Assembly (NCBI RefSeq): GCF_000281085.1
Contig: NZ_JH767522.1
Coordinates: 366,401 to 424,499, forward strand
Reading direction: 5' to 3'
DNA from: Catenovulum agarivorans YM01
Lineage (GTDB): Bacteria; Pseudomonadota; Gammaproteobacteria; Enterobacterales; Alteromonadaceae
DNA: 58,099 bases
The number at the start of each line of letters is the position of its first letter. The first letter of the stretch is position 1. This document shows positions 26,288 to 40,194 of the stretch, in pieces. Below the pieces are notes generated by a model. That model saw only the letters and a list, made by a program, of their open reading frames with translations. It did not search any database and had not been told where the DNA came from. The translations under genes were made by a program, and so were the position numbers.

Positions 26288-27379
26288 CTAGCTTGTTTCG
26301 GCTTGATTGGGCGTACGCTTACGCCACCAAGCTGCCAGAGCCGAACCAGATATGTTCATAAAAGGGCCAAAAACGGCCGGAGCCAGTCCCATAGTGGCAA
26401 CCTTACCCATTTCCACAGCTATGCCTGATGCAAGCCCTGAATTCTGCATACCAACTTCAAATGAAATTGTTCGAGCGGAAGCTTCATCTAAACCAAATAA
26501 TTTAGCCAGCCGGTAACCTAGAATATAACCTAGTACATTGTGGATAATTACCACAGCAACAAGTACTAGACCTATGCTCAACAAGGCATCACGCCCAGCA
26601 GCGGTAATAATAGCAATAATTAACGCTATGCCTGCCATGGAAACCAAAGGCATAATTTTATTGATAAGGGTTAAATTCTTCTTAAACAAAGTGTTCACAA
26701 CAACCCCCAAAACAATTGGCAATATAACGATTTTTAAGATGCTTAAAAACATGCCTATCACGTTAATTTCTACATACTGATCAGCCAGTATACTCATCAA
26801 AATAGGCGTAACGAACGGTGCGAGTAGAGTTGCGACAGCAGTTAAGGTTAACGACAACGCCAAGTTAGCCCCTGAAATAAAGGCCATGACATTTGATGCT
26901 AAGCCGCTTGGTGAGCAGCCAACTAGTATGATACCCGCGGCGATTTCAGGTGGTAAATCAGTCATGCTCGCCAACACAAAACCTATAATTGGCATTAAAC
27001 TAAACTGACATAACAGCCCCACCCCAACAGCTTTGGGTGTTTTAATTACCGCAGCAAAATCTTTTGCTGATAACGAACAGCCCATGCCAAACATAATCAG
27101 CATAAGCAAAGGGACAATCAGTTGTTTTAAATTGAATTCGCCAATATGGCTAAAAGCTTGTGGATAAAAAAGCGAGGCACTAACAGCGGCAAAAATAAGT
27201 AAGGTAAAAGCTAAGTTGTTAAAATTATCTGTCTGTTTTAATGCCTGTGCAGCAAATATAAACCCCAGTGTAATAAACACACCGCCAATATCCGTGCTAA
27301 GAGCGAACAGCAGAGCAAGCCCAGCGACTAATGCACCTATAGTACAAACCGGCCAAATTTTATTATTGTTTACGACCAT
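26288..27379 (-). CDS. BASS-family (bile acid:sodium symporter type) transporter
   Basis: The 363-residue protein has about ten membrane helices. It carries BASS signatures: LIMFGMGCSLSAKDFAAVIK, the crossover motif GIILVGCSPSGLASNVMAFI and the second repeat motif SFEVGMQNSGLASGIAVEMG. BASS proteins couple Na+ to uptake of organic acids or bile-acid-like compounds. The two extra N-terminal helices make it slightly longer than usual. It is alone between a convergent cluster and the split lipoprotein gene. The substrate is unknown. Confidence 0.9.
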   Translation of the reverse strand: MVVNNNKIWPVCTIGALVAGLALLFALSTDIGGVFITLGFIFAAQALKQTDNFNNLAFTLLIFAAVSASLFYPQAFSHIGEFNLKQLIVPLLMLIMFGMGCSLSAKDFAAVIKTPKAVGVGLLCQFSLMPIIGFVLASMTDLPPEIAAGIILVGCSPSGLASNVMAFISGANLALSLTLTAVATLLAPFVTPILMSILADQYVEINVIGMFLSILKIVILPIVLGVVVNTLFKKNLTLINKIMPLVSMAGIALIIAIITAAGRDALLSIGLVLVAVVIIHNVLGYILGYRLAKLFGLDEASARTISFEVGMQNSGLASGIAVEMGKVATMGLAPAVFGPFMNISGSALAAWWRKRTPNQAETS

Positions 27380-27484
27380 CTAATAATTCCTTGAACATTT
27401 ATTCAACAATTAAAAGATAGTCGCAAATAATATTCACTAGCTCAAAGTTGCTAAAACTATAAAAGATATTAGTTTGCTGAATTG

Positions 27485-28658
27485 TTAATCAGCTATTAAT
27501 TCGAATTCAGCTTTTAGTGCATCTAAGCCTATTTTGTTGGTGATAACATCTGTGTCATCAAACGGATACTGTTCACTGTTTGCAGCAAAGTGAAGGCCAA
27601 AGTGTAAACTACCTTCTATTTGAGCGATAAAACATTCGGCTGAATCTTCTGTTTCATATCCAGCAGGGAATGGTACAAAATACAAAGTTTCACCGTTAAC
27701 AACCTGTTCTGTTAAACCAGCTTGAATGCTTATCTCACTAGTATTTTCAAACTCGTCTTCTACTTGAAAACGAATCTCCCCTGCCTGGCTAAAACGAATA
27801 TGGGTAATAGATAAATCATCTTTAGTGATAGAACTGCCCTCTGTCGGTAAAGCTAACCAAATATCCTTAAATTCGCTATATAATTCAGATACCTCTGTTA
27901 ACGCCTGTTCAATATCAGGCTGCTTTATTACCGCTTCTTCAGTTTCGCAATACTCAAGGCGTATTGGATCATCACTTCCGTCCATACTTACATATTCAAC
28001 TATGCAAGTTTCTGTGGCTGCAACTCGATATACACTTAAAAGTCCTTCAAATTTAGTAGTAAATTGTATTGCGCCAGCAGGAAAAACATTACCAGTAGGT
28101 GTAACATTTTCATCCTCAATATCTAAAAAATCGGCAATGGGTTTGCCTGAGATATCTTCTTCATCAACCAAAGAAAACTTATAGCTAGCTACAGTTGTTC
28201 CATCAACTTTATAGTGGCTGAGTAAATTACCTTGTTTATCGTAAGAGTGCTCTACCAACAACTGATTAGCTGTAGAAGACTGCCATCCAGTATCGAGCAA
28301 CATGTAAACAGGTGAACAGGTGAACAGGTGAACCAGAATCATCATCTTCATCTGGCAGAAAGTCTGTCTCTAATTTCCAGCTCTTAGACTCATTATTCCA
28401 TGCATATTGTTCACTAAACAAATCGATATATATATCAGAGGTAGGAAAAGAAAAGCCATAGTAATTAGCGATACTGTCCGACGAAAAAATAGTTGAATAA
28501 GTGTGACCATAAAAATTATATAAGTCTTCGCTTTCAACTAAATTTTTGTATGAAGGAGTTTGTTCACCGCCATCAATATCAACTTGGATATTTTGGCTAT
28601 TACAGGCGGTCAGTAAAAAAGTGAATATGCTCGATAGGGCAATAGATTTAAATTGCAT
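27485..28658 (-). pseudogene. lipoprotein gene split by an 8-bp tandem repeat (phase-variable or frameshifted)
   Basis: Two overlapping frames look like halves of one lipoprotein. The 5' part (28658 to 28266) has a signal with lipobox LTAC (Cys19) and an acidic domain, then runs into a tail RYWMAVFYS and stops. The 3' part (open from 28351 to 27485) continues a sensible protein (YMLLDTGWQSSTANQLLVEH to the end). They cross exactly at three copies of an 8-bp unit (28307-28330). Working the frames through, one or four copies would join them into one protein of about 385-395 residues; three copies do not. Slippage at the repeat could therefore switch this surface lipoprotein on and off. The present state is OFF. 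The family is not recognised. Confidence 0.75.
28307..28330. repeat. 8-bp tandem repeat (AACAGGTG x3) inside a lipoprotein gene
   Basis: Three perfect head-to-tail copies of AACAGGTG are followed by a partial fourth (AAC). As 8 is not a multiple of 3, each gain or loss shifts the reading frame. The repeat sits in the coding part of the lipoprotein gene just after its acidic segment DEDDDSGSP. Confidence 0.9.
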
Positions 28659-28721
28659 AAAATCCCTTTAATAAGTTTAAATTGAATAGAAAGTTTAATT
28701 AAAACATAAATTTAAGACAAT

Positions 28722-28748
28722 AAAAAACCGCGATAAACGCGGTTTTTT
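28722..28748. terminator. rho-independent terminator after atpC
   Basis: AAAAAACCGCG, a 5-base loop, and CGCGGTTTTTT form an A/T-flanked GC stem 20 bp downstream of the atpC stop. It is a classical intrinsic terminator and reads on both strands. It ends the ATP synthase operon before the co-oriented split lipoprotein gene. Confidence 0.9.
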
Positions 28749-28768
28749 TAAAGTTCTTTCCAGCAGAA

Positions 28769-29191
28769 TTATTTGCGGCGTTTAAGCTCTTCAATAACTC
28801 TAATCTGGGCTACGGCTTTTGCAAGCTCCATAGCAGCTTCAGCATAGTTAAGATCAGAAGAAGCATTGTTAATATGCTCTCTTGCTCTACGTTGAGCTTC
28901 AACAGCTGCTTGCTCATCAAGGTCATCACCGCGTACCGCCACATCAGCCAAAACGACAATGCCGTCAGGTTGAACTTCTAGTACGCCACCAGATAAGTAA
29001 ATCAGCTCTTCTTTACCAAACTGCTTAACCAGTTTAATCATACCCGGTTTAATTGGTGTAATAAGTGGAGCATGGCCATATTGAACACCAAGCTCACCTT
29101 CAACACCCGTTACACGGATAGATTCAACTAGACCGGAGAAGATTTTCTCTTCGGCGCTGACTACGTCTAATTGAGTTGTCATAGCTGCCAT
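28769..29191 (-). CDS. atpC: F1 ATP synthase epsilon subunit
   Basis: The 140-residue protein begins [20 protein letters not shown], has the beta-sandwich motif [20 protein letters not shown] and [14 protein letters not shown], and a helical C-terminal hairpin. It belongs to the central stalk and regulates ATP hydrolysis. GGAGG lies seven bases before the first ATG; a second ATG three codons later is possible. It is the last gene of the atp operon, 18 bp after atpD. Confidence 0.97.
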   Translation of the reverse strand: MAAMTTQLDVVSAEEKIFSGLVESIRVTGVEGELGVQYGHAPLITPIKPGMIKLVKQFGKEELIYLSGGVLEVQPDGIVVLADVAVRGDDLDEQAAVEAQRRAREHINNASSDLNYAEAAMELAKAVAQIRVIEELKRRK

Positions 29192-29209
29192 CCTTCACCT
29201 CCGGCTGGT

Positions 29210-31487
<2,278 letters not shown>

Positions 31488-31527
31488 TTCTCTTCACTCC
31501 GATTAAATTAATCGTAGACTCAACTTA

Positions 31528-33069
31528 TTACCAAGTTTGAGTCGATTTGAATGCTTCTAAAGCAGCTTTTAATGCAGCTTCGATGTCAGCGTTATAGTCG
31601 CCTTTCTCATCGATTTTAGCCATTAATTCTGCATGCTCAGATTTTACATATGAATGAAGAGCGGCTTCAAAAGCAAGGATCTTGTCTAATTCAACATCAT
31701 TCAAGAAACCTTTGTCCGCTGCGAACAATGAAACAGCCATTAAGCTAACACTCAATGGAGCAAATTGCTTTTGCTTCATTAATTCAGTTACGCGTTGACC
31801 GTGCTCTAATTGTGCACGAGTTGCGTCATCTAAATCTGAAGCGAATTGAGCAAAGGCTGCAAGTTCACGATACTGAGCTAAAGCTAGACGAATACCACCG
31901 CCTAATTTTTTGATGATTTTAGTTTGCGCTGCACCACCAACACGAGATACCGAGATACCAGCATTGATTGCCGGACGGATACCTGAGTTGAACATGCCAG
32001 TTTCTAAGAAGATCTGACCGTCAGTAATTGAAATTACGTTAGTAGGTACGAAAGCAGAAACGTCACCAGCTTGAGTTTCGATAATAGGTAATGCAGTTAA
32101 TGAACCTGTTTTACCTTTAACTTCACCTTTAGTGTACTTTTCAACGTAATCCGCGTTAACACGAGATGCACGCTCAAGTAGACGTGAGTGAAGATAGAAA
32201 ACGTCACCTGGGTAAGCTTCACGACCTGGTGGACGACGTAACAATAATGAAACTTGACGGTAAGCAACAGCTTGCTTAGACAAATCATCATAAACAATCA
32301 ATGCATCTTGACCACGGTCACGGAAGTATTCACCCATAGTACAACCAGCATAAGGTGCTAGGTACTGAAGTGCCGCTGATTCAGAAGCATTTGCTGCTAC
32401 GATAATAGTGTGCTCTAACGCGCCATGTTGTTCTAATTTACGAACAACGTTTGAAAGCGTAGATGCTTTTTGACCAATCGCAACATAGATACATTTAACG
32501 CCTGTACCTTTTTGGTTGATGATTGCATCGATAGCAACAGCTGATTTACCGATTTGACGGTCACCTATGATAAGCTCACGCTGACCACGACCGATTGGAA
32601 CCATAGAGTCGATTGCTTTATAACCAGTTTGTAAAGGCTCATCAACTGATTGACGATCGATTACACCCGGAGCAATTTTTTCAACTGGTTCAAAGCCATC
32701 ATTTTCGATTGGGCCTTTACCGTCGATTGGTTGACCTAATGTGTTTACCACACGGCCTAATAAACCAGGACCTACTGGCACTTCTAAGATACGACCTGTA
32801 CCTTTAACTTTAGCGCCTTCTTGTAAGTCTGCATATGGGCCCATTACAACCGCACCAACAGAGTCTCTTTCTAAGTTTAATGCGATAGCAAAACGGCTAC
32901 CTGGAAGCTCAATCATCTCACCTTGCATTACATCGGCTAAGCCGTGAATGCGGATGATACCGTCAGTAACAGATACGATTGTACCTTCGTTACGAGCTTC
33001 ACTGACGATTTCGAACTTCTCAATACGTTTTTTGATTAGTTCTGCAATTTCAGTGGAATTCAGTTGCAT
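31528..33069 (-). CDS. atpA: F1 ATP synthase alpha subunit
   Basis: The 513-residue subunit has the P-loop GDRQIGKS (169-176), and the conserved [17 protein letters not shown] with the arginine that completes the catalytic sites. The length equals that of E. coli AtpA. It begins [20 protein letters not shown], the segment that binds the delta subunit. It follows atpH after 12 bp. Confidence 0.98.
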   Translation of the reverse strand: MQLNSTEIAELIKKRIEKFEIVSEARNEGTIVSVTDGIIRIHGLADVMQGEMIELPGSRFAIALNLERDSVGAVVMGPYADLQEGAKVKGTGRILEVPVGPGLLGRVVNTLGQPIDGKGPIENDGFEPVEKIAPGVIDRQSVDEPLQTGYKAIDSMVPIGRGQRELIIGDRQIGKSAVAIDAIINQKGTGVKCIYVAIGQKASTLSNVVRKLEQHGALEHTIIVAANASESAALQYLAPYAGCTMGEYFRDRGQDALIVYDDLSKQAVAYRQVSLLLRRPPGREAYPGDVFYLHSRLLERASRVNADYVEKYTKGEVKGKTGSLTALPIIETQAGDVSAFVPTNVISITDGQIFLETGMFNSGIRPAINAGISVSRVGGAAQTKIIKKLGGGIRLALAQYRELAAFAQFASDLDDATRAQLEHGQRVTELMKQKQFAPLSVSLMAVSLFAADKGFLNDVELDKILAFEAALHSYVKSEHAELMAKIDEKGDYNADIEAALKAALEAFKSTQTW

Positions 33070-33081
33070 GCTCTTATTCCC

Positions 33082-33615
33082 CTACGACTGCAAGCTAGTT
33101 GCTAGTCGATCCAATTTTCCGCGAATCGTGCTATCAATCACTGTATCACCAGCTTTGATTAACAAGCCCCCAACAATGGACTCGTCTACACGACAATTAA
33201 GCTTAACTTTTTTGGCTAAACGCTTTTCTAATGATTGAACTAAACTATCTTGCTGTTTCGCAGATAACTCAACGGCAGATGTAACAGCCACTTCAACTGT
33301 TTGTTCATACTCGTTTTTCAGTTCAGAAAATAACGTCGCCACGTCAGGCAATAAACTCAAGCGATTATTTTCAGCCATCAGTTTAATTAAGTTTTGACCA
33401 TTTTGGTCAAGCTGCTCTTCACAAACGCCGATGAAAACTTTAGTCACTTCTTCTTTGTTAGCTGTACTTTTAATTAACTGCTTGATAGTTTCATTTTTAG
33501 AAACTTCCGCAGCAAACACTAACATAGCAAGCCAGTTATCAATGGCATTGTGCTCAACAGCATAATCAAAAGCTGCTTTGGCGTATGGTCGGGCAACAGT
33601 TGTCAATTCAGACAT
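33082..33615 (-). CDS. atpH: F1 ATP synthase delta subunit
   Basis: The 177-residue protein starts with VARPYAKAAFDYAVEHNAID and ends with the strand motif CRVDESIVGGLLIKAGDTVI, then DSTIRGKLDRL, both typical of AtpH. It joins the peripheral stalk to the top of F1. It sits 12 bp after atpF and 12 bp before atpA. Confidence 0.97.
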   Translation of the reverse strand: MSELTTVARPYAKAAFDYAVEHNAIDNWLAMLVFAAEVSKNETIKQLIKSTANKEEVTKVFIGVCEEQLDQNGQNLIKLMAENNRLSLLPDVATLFSELKNEYEQTVEVAVTSAVELSAKQQDSLVQSLEKRLAKKVKLNCRVDESIVGGLLIKAGDTVIDSTIRGKLDRLATSLQS

Positions 33616-33627
33616 AATAATTACCCC

Positions 33628-34098
33628 TTATAGTTCCTCAACCAATTGGTCAAGGATATCCGCTTGAGCTTTAGCATCGATAGAACGTGCAATAATTTTC
33701 TCTGCACCTGTAACCGCTAATACAGCTACTTGTGCACGTAATTCAGCACGAGCTCTATTGCGTTCAGCTTCTAACTCAGCTTGGCCTTGAGCTAAAATCT
33801 TGTCACTTTCAGCACGTGCTTTATCAGCCGCTTCTTCAATGATAAGAGCTTCGCGTTTCTTAGCCTGCTCAATAATAGCTGCAGCTTGAGATTTAGCTTC
33901 TTTCAACTTATTAGTCGCTTCTTTTTTAGCTAACTCTAAGTCTTTTTCAGCTTGTTCTGATGCTGCTAAGCCTTCTTCAATTTGCTTTTGACGAGCTTCA
34001 ATTGCACCATTTAGTTGTGGCCAAACGTATTTCATTGTAAAAACAACAAATACAAAAAATGCTATCGATTCGCCAATTAGAGTTGCGTTGAAATTCAC
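33628..34098 (-). CDS. atpF: Fo ATP synthase b subunit
   Basis: The 156-residue peripheral-stalk subunit has one N-terminal membrane helix ([20 protein letters not shown]) and a long charged coiled coil rich in Ala, Glu and Lys. The length is that of E. coli AtpF. It holds F1 against rotation. Confidence 0.97.
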   Translation of the reverse strand: MNFNATLIGESIAFFVFVVFTMKYVWPQLNGAIEARQKQIEEGLAASEQAEKDLELAKKEATNKLKEAKSQAAAIIEQAKKREALIIEEAADKARAESDKILAQGQAELEAERNRARAELRAQVAVLAVTGAEKIIARSIDAKAQADILDQLVEEL

Positions 34099-34155
34099 AA
34101 CGACCCCCTTAGTAAGTTATCAATGTTTAACAAGAAATAGCTACTTAAAGTAATC

Positions 34156-34401
<246 letters not shown>

Positions 34402-34426
34402 TTAAAGTTAAAGTTAAATTAAAAAT

Positions 34427-35296
<870 letters not shown>

Positions 35297-35707
35297 TTAA
35301 TGAAAAAAAATCGGTGCTAATACATGCGCGACCAGCGCCAATGCAAAGCCAAAAAAAACAAAACCGACTAAAAACAACTGCGATTTTAAAATAACGGCCA
35401 GCACTATGCTGGTTAGAATCAATTTGATCGAACAACCTCGATAAAATCGACTCATAGTGGTTTTAAGTTGTGAGGCCCCAGCGCTGGAAAATAAAAACAT
35501 CGCTAAAACAATATTGGGCAAAATGCCACAACTACCACCCACAAACGAAGACAATGCAGCGTTTTGGTTTTGAATTATTAAAATTAATAAGCTCACGCAA
35601 GCAACTAGGAAAAACTGAAAACCTATTATTTTACTTGCGGTTACAAGTCCCGCTAAGGCCAGTTTGTTCAAAATAATATAACTCTTTACGTTGCTAGCAA
35701 GCACCAC
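35297..35707 (-). CDS. atpI: ATP synthase assembly protein I
   Basis: The 136-residue protein has four membrane helices in the AtpI pattern (SFVGGSCGILPNIVLAMFLF) and is the first gene of the atp operon, 18 bp before atpB. AtpI helps c-ring assembly and is not essential. The start is uncertain: two GTG codons in a row at 35707 lack a clear ribosome-binding site. Confidence 0.85.
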   Translation of the reverse strand: MVLASNVKSYIILNKLALAGLVTASKIIGFQFFLVACVSLLILIIQNQNAALSSFVGGSCGILPNIVLAMFLFSSAGASQLKTTMSRFYRGCSIKLILTSIVLAVILKSQLFLVGFVFFGFALALVAHVLAPIFFH

Positions 35708-35814
35708 GCGTTAAATCAACGCACAAAAGTGATGCAAAATTTTTCGCAGAGTATACAGAATATTCCATGGTTTTCAATGAAAACAGCTAAGCAAACCAAG
35801 CTTTGTATACGCAA

Positions 35815-35836
35815 GAATGATCGAAAATGATCATTC
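35815..35836. terminator. hairpin between parB and the atp operon
   Basis: GAATGATC and GATCATTC form a perfect 8-bp stem with a 6-base loop, 13 bp after the parB stop. It is followed on the minus strand by TTGCG, not a clear T-run, so it may be a weak terminator or a protein-binding palindrome. The atp promoter presumably lies in the rest of the 142-bp gap. Confidence 0.4.
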
Positions 35837-35849
35837 AGTTAATACTTTG

Positions 35850-36758
35850 TTAAGCTTGTTGTCTTAACCTTTCGATAATGCCTTCTAATGTATCTAAGTT
35901 GGCAAAATTAATAACCATTTTACCTTTGCCAGCACGGTTATGACTAATGCTCACATTTGAACCAATGCGCTCAGATAATTCGTTTTGCAAAGCTTCGATA
36001 TCCGGATCAACTTTTTTGTCGGCTTTCTCAACAGGTCCAGCCAAAATTTTATTAACGAGCTTTTCTGTCTCACGAACCGTTAAACCTTTGGCAGCAACAA
36101 TACGCGCTGCTTCAACTTGCTGTTCACTTTCCAACGCAAGCAAGGTACGAGCATGACCCATTTCAATGTCACCATGCTCCAATAAAGTTTTAACTTCGTC
36201 TTCAAGGCCATTTAAGCGCAATAAGTTAGTAACCGCAGTACGCGATTTGCCCACAGCGTCGGCAACTTGTTGATGGGTTAGTTCAAATTCTTGCATCAAA
36301 CGATCAAGTGCGATCGCCTCTTCCATCGCGTTTAAATCTTCGCGTTGGATGTTTTCAATCAGTGCAATGGCAACAGCCGCTTCGTCAGGAATGTCTTTAA
36401 CCAAACACGGAATAACATCTAAGCCAGCTAATTGCGCTGCCCGCCAGCGGCGTTCACCGGCAATAATTTCGAATTGATCTTCACCGGTTTGGCGAACAAC
36501 GATTGGTTGGATGATGCCTTGAGCGCGGATAGAACTGGCGAGTTCTTCAAGCGCTTCTGGAGACATGTCTTTACGTGGTTGGTATTTACCTGGTTTTAAA
36601 AACTCGACTGGCAGTTTACGCAACTCGCCTTTTTGCGCTGTTTGAGTTTCTGATGAATTTTCAGCAGCTGCATTGTTTGCCTCTACCTGACTTTTGGCAC
36701 TGCTTGTTGCAAGCAAGGCGTCTAGTCCGCGCCCTAAACCACGTTTTTTAACCGACAT
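35850..36758 (-). CDS. parB: chromosome-partition protein ParB
   Basis: The 302-residue protein has the ParA-contact N-terminus (KKRGLGRGLDALLA), the CTP-binding ParB/Srx region (GKYQPRKDMSPEALEELA, IIAGERRWRAAQLAG), the helix-turn-helix (LTHQQVADAVGKSRTAVTNL) and a C-terminal dimerisation domain. It loads at parS and spreads. Two perfect parS sites lie in recF at 54888 and 55542. Spacing to parA is 18 bp. Confidence 0.97.
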   Translation of the reverse strand: MSVKKRGLGRGLDALLATSSAKSQVEANNAAAENSSETQTAQKGELRKLPVEFLKPGKYQPRKDMSPEALEELASSIRAQGIIQPIVVRQTGEDQFEIIAGERRWRAAQLAGLDVIPCLVKDIPDEAAVAIALIENIQREDLNAMEEAIALDRLMQEFELTHQQVADAVGKSRTAVTNLLRLNGLEDEVKTLLEHGDIEMGHARTLLALESEQQVEAARIVAAKGLTVRETEKLVNKILAGPVEKADKKVDPDIEALQNELSERIGSNVSISHNRAGKGKMVINFANLDTLEGIIERLRQQA

Positions 36759-36776
36759 GAATTTTTTACCTGATTT

Positions 36777-37565
36777 TTATGCTACTTGTTTGGTTTTTTG
36801 TTTTTCTGCTCGACGGATCATCTCACCAGCCAAAGCTAAATAGGCGCGAGCACCAGCAGAAGCTTTGTCGTAATACATAACTGGGCTACCAAAACTCGGT
36901 GCTTCAGCCAGTCGAACATTTCGAGGAATGACAGTGCGATAAACTTTATCGCCAAAATGAGTTTTTAATTGCTCTGAAACATCATTGGCTAGTCGATTAC
37001 GCGGATCGTACATGGTGCGTAAGATACCTTCGATGGCCAAATCTGGATTCACCACAGATGCAAGTTTGTTGATGGTGTCCATCAAGGCGGTTAAACCTTC
37101 CAATGCGTAATATTCACATTGCATAGGTACAAGCACAGAATCGGCTGCAGCCATAGCATTGACAGTCAACATGTTGAGCGAAGGCGGACAATCTATGATG
37201 ATAAAATCATAGTGATTTTTAAAACTGGCCAAAGCGTTGCGCAATTTTAATTCACGCGCAAAACATTCCATCAATTTGATTTCAGCAGCTGTTACATCTG
37301 AATTTGCCGCAACAAGATCGTATTTACCCGTTGTATCTTTTTCAACCACTTGGTCAAGTGGCATTTCTTCAATCAACAACTCGTAGGCTGTTGCCGCAAC
37401 TTCGTATTTGTCGACACCACTTCCCATGGTTGCGTTGCCTTGCGGATCTAAATCAATTAACAATACTTTGCGTTTGGTCGCAGCCATTGACGCGGCTAAA
37501 TTAACCGCGGTTGTGGTTTTGCCAACACCACCCTTTTGATTTGCGATTGCTATGATTTTTCCCAT
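36777..37565 (-). CDS. parA: chromosome-partition ATPase ParA
   Basis: The 262-residue protein has the deviant Walker A motif KGGVGKTTTA (11-20), the second motif IIDCPPSLNMLTVNA and a short N-terminus. The latter is typical of chromosomal ParA (Soj) rather than plasmid ParA. With ParB it moves the newly replicated origin. It is 15 bp after rsmG and in the usual rsmG-parA-parB order near the origin. Confidence 0.97.
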   Translation of the reverse strand: MGKIIAIANQKGGVGKTTTAVNLAASMAATKRKVLLIDLDPQGNATMGSGVDKYEVAATAYELLIEEMPLDQVVEKDTTGKYDLVAANSDVTAAEIKLMECFARELKLRNALASFKNHYDFIIIDCPPSLNMLTVNAMAAADSVLVPMQCEYYALEGLTALMDTINKLASVVNPDLAIEGILRTMYDPRNRLANDVSEQLKTHFGDKVYRTVIPRNVRLAEAPSFGSPVMYYDKASAGARAYLALAGEMIRRAEKQKTKQVA

Positions 37566-37580
37566 GACCGCCTCACTGTG

Positions 37581-38249
37581 TTATTCAGATTCTGTGTCTA
37601 CAACTAAGTCGACTAAATGACGCTCTTCAGCTAATCCCGGTACGTTAAGTTTAACGACACGTTCAATTTTGAAATTCGCCGCCAGTTTATCAATTTCTTC
37701 CTGCGGATAAACGCCTTTCATCGCAAAAAAGTGACCTTTTTTTGCAGATGGATTATCAGCGTCGGCTTGTTTGGGTAGATGTTGACACCAACTGAGCATA
37801 TCTTCAAGTGAAGCAAAAGCACGGCTGATCACGCCATCAAATGAGTTAACCTCTTGATATTCCTCAACTCTACTTTGCACAGCTGTGACATTGGTTATAC
37901 CTAATGCAAAAACAGTTTGTTGAATGAACCGAATTCGTTTACCCAAACTATCGAGCAAAACAAACTGACTATCCGGCATCATAATCGCCAAAGGCAGGCC
38001 AGGCAAACCGGGACCTGTACCTACGTCTATGTATTTTTGCCCTTTAGGTAAGTGCTCGACCAAAGCAAGTGAATCGGCAATATGGCGGATCATCATGTCT
38101 TTGGGATCGCGCACTGAAGTTAAATTATACGCTTTGTTCCACTTGTCTAACTGAGCAACTAAATCGAGCAATTGTGATCGCTGATGATCACTTGCCGCTA
38201 AATTTAGATCAGCCAGTATTTGTTGAAGTTGGCTTGGCAAATTCGACAT
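37581..38249 (-). CDS. rsmG: 16S rRNA m7G527 methyltransferase RsmG
   Basis: The 222-residue protein has the SAM-binding motif IDVGTGPGLPGLPLAI and the VISRAFASLEDM segment of GidB/RsmG. It methylates G527 of 16S rRNA. The start at 38249 overlaps the mnmG stop as TAATG, showing translational coupling; the frame reads 13 codons further upstream inside mnmG. Confidence 0.97.
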   Translation of the reverse strand: MSNLPSQLQQILADLNLAASDHQRSQLLDLVAQLDKWNKAYNLTSVRDPKDMMIRHIADSLALVEHLPKGQKYIDVGTGPGLPGLPLAIMMPDSQFVLLDSLGKRIRFIQQTVFALGITNVTAVQSRVEEYQEVNSFDGVISRAFASLEDMLSWCQHLPKQADADNPSAKKGHFFAMKGVYPQEEIDKLAANFKIERVVKLNVPGLAEERHLVDLVVDTESE

Positions 38250-40141
38250 TAAGCTGATTTCCTCAACAAACCTTGTTTCTTCAAGCAAACTAACAACAAA
38301 GAAATTGCCGCTGGTGTAATACCTGAAATTCGCGACGCTTGACCTATGGTTTCTGGTTTATATTCCTTGAGTTTGGCGATGACTTCGTTTGATAAACCAG
38401 ACACTTGCGAATAATCAAAATCAGCTGGTAAACGGGTATTTTCGTTACGCATAGTTCGGTCGATTTCATCTTTTTGACGTTCGATATAACCTGCGTATTT
38501 AACCTGAATTTCAACTTGGTCACCTGCCGCCTTGTCAGCTAAACCAGGGCCTAGCGACTCAACTGACATCAATTTTTCATAAGTTATTTCAGGACGACGT
38601 AATAATTCTTCAAGCGAATGTTCACGCTGCAAAGGATTTTTTGTCATGCCATTAACCGCTTCAATCCCAGCGTGTTTGCTGTGAACCCAAGTGGTTTTTA
38701 ATCTTTGTTTTTCTTGCTCTATGCTTTCTAGTTTGTTGTTGTAGAAAGCCCATTGCTCATCGCCAATTAAACCTACTTGTCGGCCAGCTTCAGTCAAACG
38801 AATGTCTGCGTTGTCTTCACGTAATAACAAACGATATTCAGCACGACTAGTAAACATGCGGTAAGGCTCTTTGGTGCCAAGCGTTGTTAGATCATCAACT
38901 AGCACACCCATGTATGCTTGATCACGTCTGATCACAAATGGATCTTTTTCAAGCGCAGCTAAAGCGGCATTGGTACCGGCCAATAAGCCTTGAGCGCCCG
39001 CTTCTTCGTAACCTGTTGTGCCGTTAATTTGTCCGGCGAAAAACAGTTTTTGAATGAATTTGGTTTCAAGTGTTTGTTTTAGATCGCGCGGATCAAAAAA
39101 GTCATACTCAATTGCATAACCTGGACGGGTAATATGCGCATTTTCCATACCGCGAATCGAGTGAACTAAATTTAATTGCACATCAAATGGCAAACTAGTT
39201 GATATACCATTTGGATATAGTTCATGAGTGGTTAACCCTTCTGGCTCAATAAAAATTTGATGCGAATTTTTATCAGCAAAACGAACAATTTTATCTTCAA
39301 TTGATGGACAATATCTCGGACCTATACCTTCAATCACCCCAGAATACATAGGCGATCTGTCTAATCCACCGCGAATAATCTCATGGGTTTGTTCATTGGT
39401 ATGTGTGATATAACACGGGATCTGTTGTGGGTGATCAGTTTGTTTACCCATAAACGAAAAAACAGGTGCTGGATCGTCACCTGGTTGTTCTTGCATCACA
39501 GAAAAATCGACAGATCTTGCATCAATACGCGGTGGCGTCCCGGTTTTTAACCGGCCAACTCGAAAAGGTAATTCACGTAATCTATTGGCTAATGCGATTG
39601 ACGGCGGATCACCTGCACGTCCACCGCTGTAATTTTGTAAACCAATATGAATTTGTCCACCTAAGAAAGTACCCGTTGTTAAAACCACTGATTTAGCAAA
39701 AAACTTCAAACCCATTTGGCTGACAACACCAACAACTTGCTCTTGTTCAACAATTAAGTCGTCACAAGCTTGTTGGAATATTTTTAAATTAGGCTGATTT
39801 TCTAATGCTTGTCTGACAGCTGCTCGATATAACTGTCTATCTGCTTGTGCACGAGTTGCACGAACAGCAGGACCTTTACTCGAATTTAATGTTCTAAATT
39901 GAATACCACCTTTGTCGGTTGCTTTTGCCATTAAGCCACCAAGTGCATCAATTTCTTTAACTAGATGACCTTTGCCGATTCCACCAATTGCTGGATTACA
40001 AGACATCTGGCCTAAAGTTTCAATATTGTGGGTCAACAATAAGGTATTTGCGCCCATACGCGCAGCTGCCATTGCGGCTTCAGTACCAGCATGACCACCA
40101 CCAACTACAATGACATCAAAATTTTGTTCAAAAGAATGCAT
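38249..40141 (-). CDS. mnmG: tRNA uridine modification enzyme MnmG
   Basis: The 630-residue FAD enzyme has the dinucleotide motif GGGHAG (14-19), [19 protein letters not shown], the TGTFLGG motif and the C-terminal [16 protein letters not shown] that binds MnmE. With MnmE (47469) it installs cmnm5 on the wobble uridine of tRNA. The second ATG (40141) is chosen because AGGTG lies nine bases before it; the first ATG, six bases earlier, is too close. It borders oriC, as in E. coli. Confidence 0.98.
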   Translation of the reverse strand: MHSFEQNFDVIVVGGGHAGTEAAMAAARMGANTLLLTHNIETLGQMSCNPAIGGIGKGHLVKEIDALGGLMAKATDKGGIQFRTLNSSKGPAVRATRAQADRQLYRAAVRQALENQPNLKIFQQACDDLIVEQEQVVGVVSQMGLKFFAKSVVLTTGTFLGGQIHIGLQNYSGGRAGDPPSIALANRLRELPFRVGRLKTGTPPRIDARSVDFSVMQEQPGDDPAPVFSFMGKQTDHPQQIPCYITHTNEQTHEIIRGGLDRSPMYSGVIEGIGPRYCPSIEDKIVRFADKNSHQIFIEPEGLTTHELYPNGISTSLPFDVQLNLVHSIRGMENAHITRPGYAIEYDFFDPRDLKQTLETKFIQKLFFAGQINGTTGYEEAGAQGLLAGTNAALAALEKDPFVIRRDQAYMGVLVDDLTTLGTKEPYRMFTSRAEYRLLLREDNADIRLTEAGRQVGLIGDEQWAFYNNKLESIEQEKQRLKTTWVHSKHAGIEAVNGMTKNPLQREHSLEELLRRPEITYEKLMSVESLGPGLADKAAGDQVEIQVKYAGYIERQKDEIDRTMRNENTRLPADFDYSQVSGLSNEVIAKLKEYKPETIGQASRISGITPAAISLLLVCLKKQGLLRKSA

Positions 40142-40194
40142 ATACACCTGTCTTACGTCGATCCCAAAAAAAGGGCGGCTATTTTATAGCCAAA

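Noticed and set aside
28307-28330. Short tandem repeats considered as a CRISPR-like array
   Set aside because: Units of 8 bp without spacers, inside a coding frame; no cas genes in the window.
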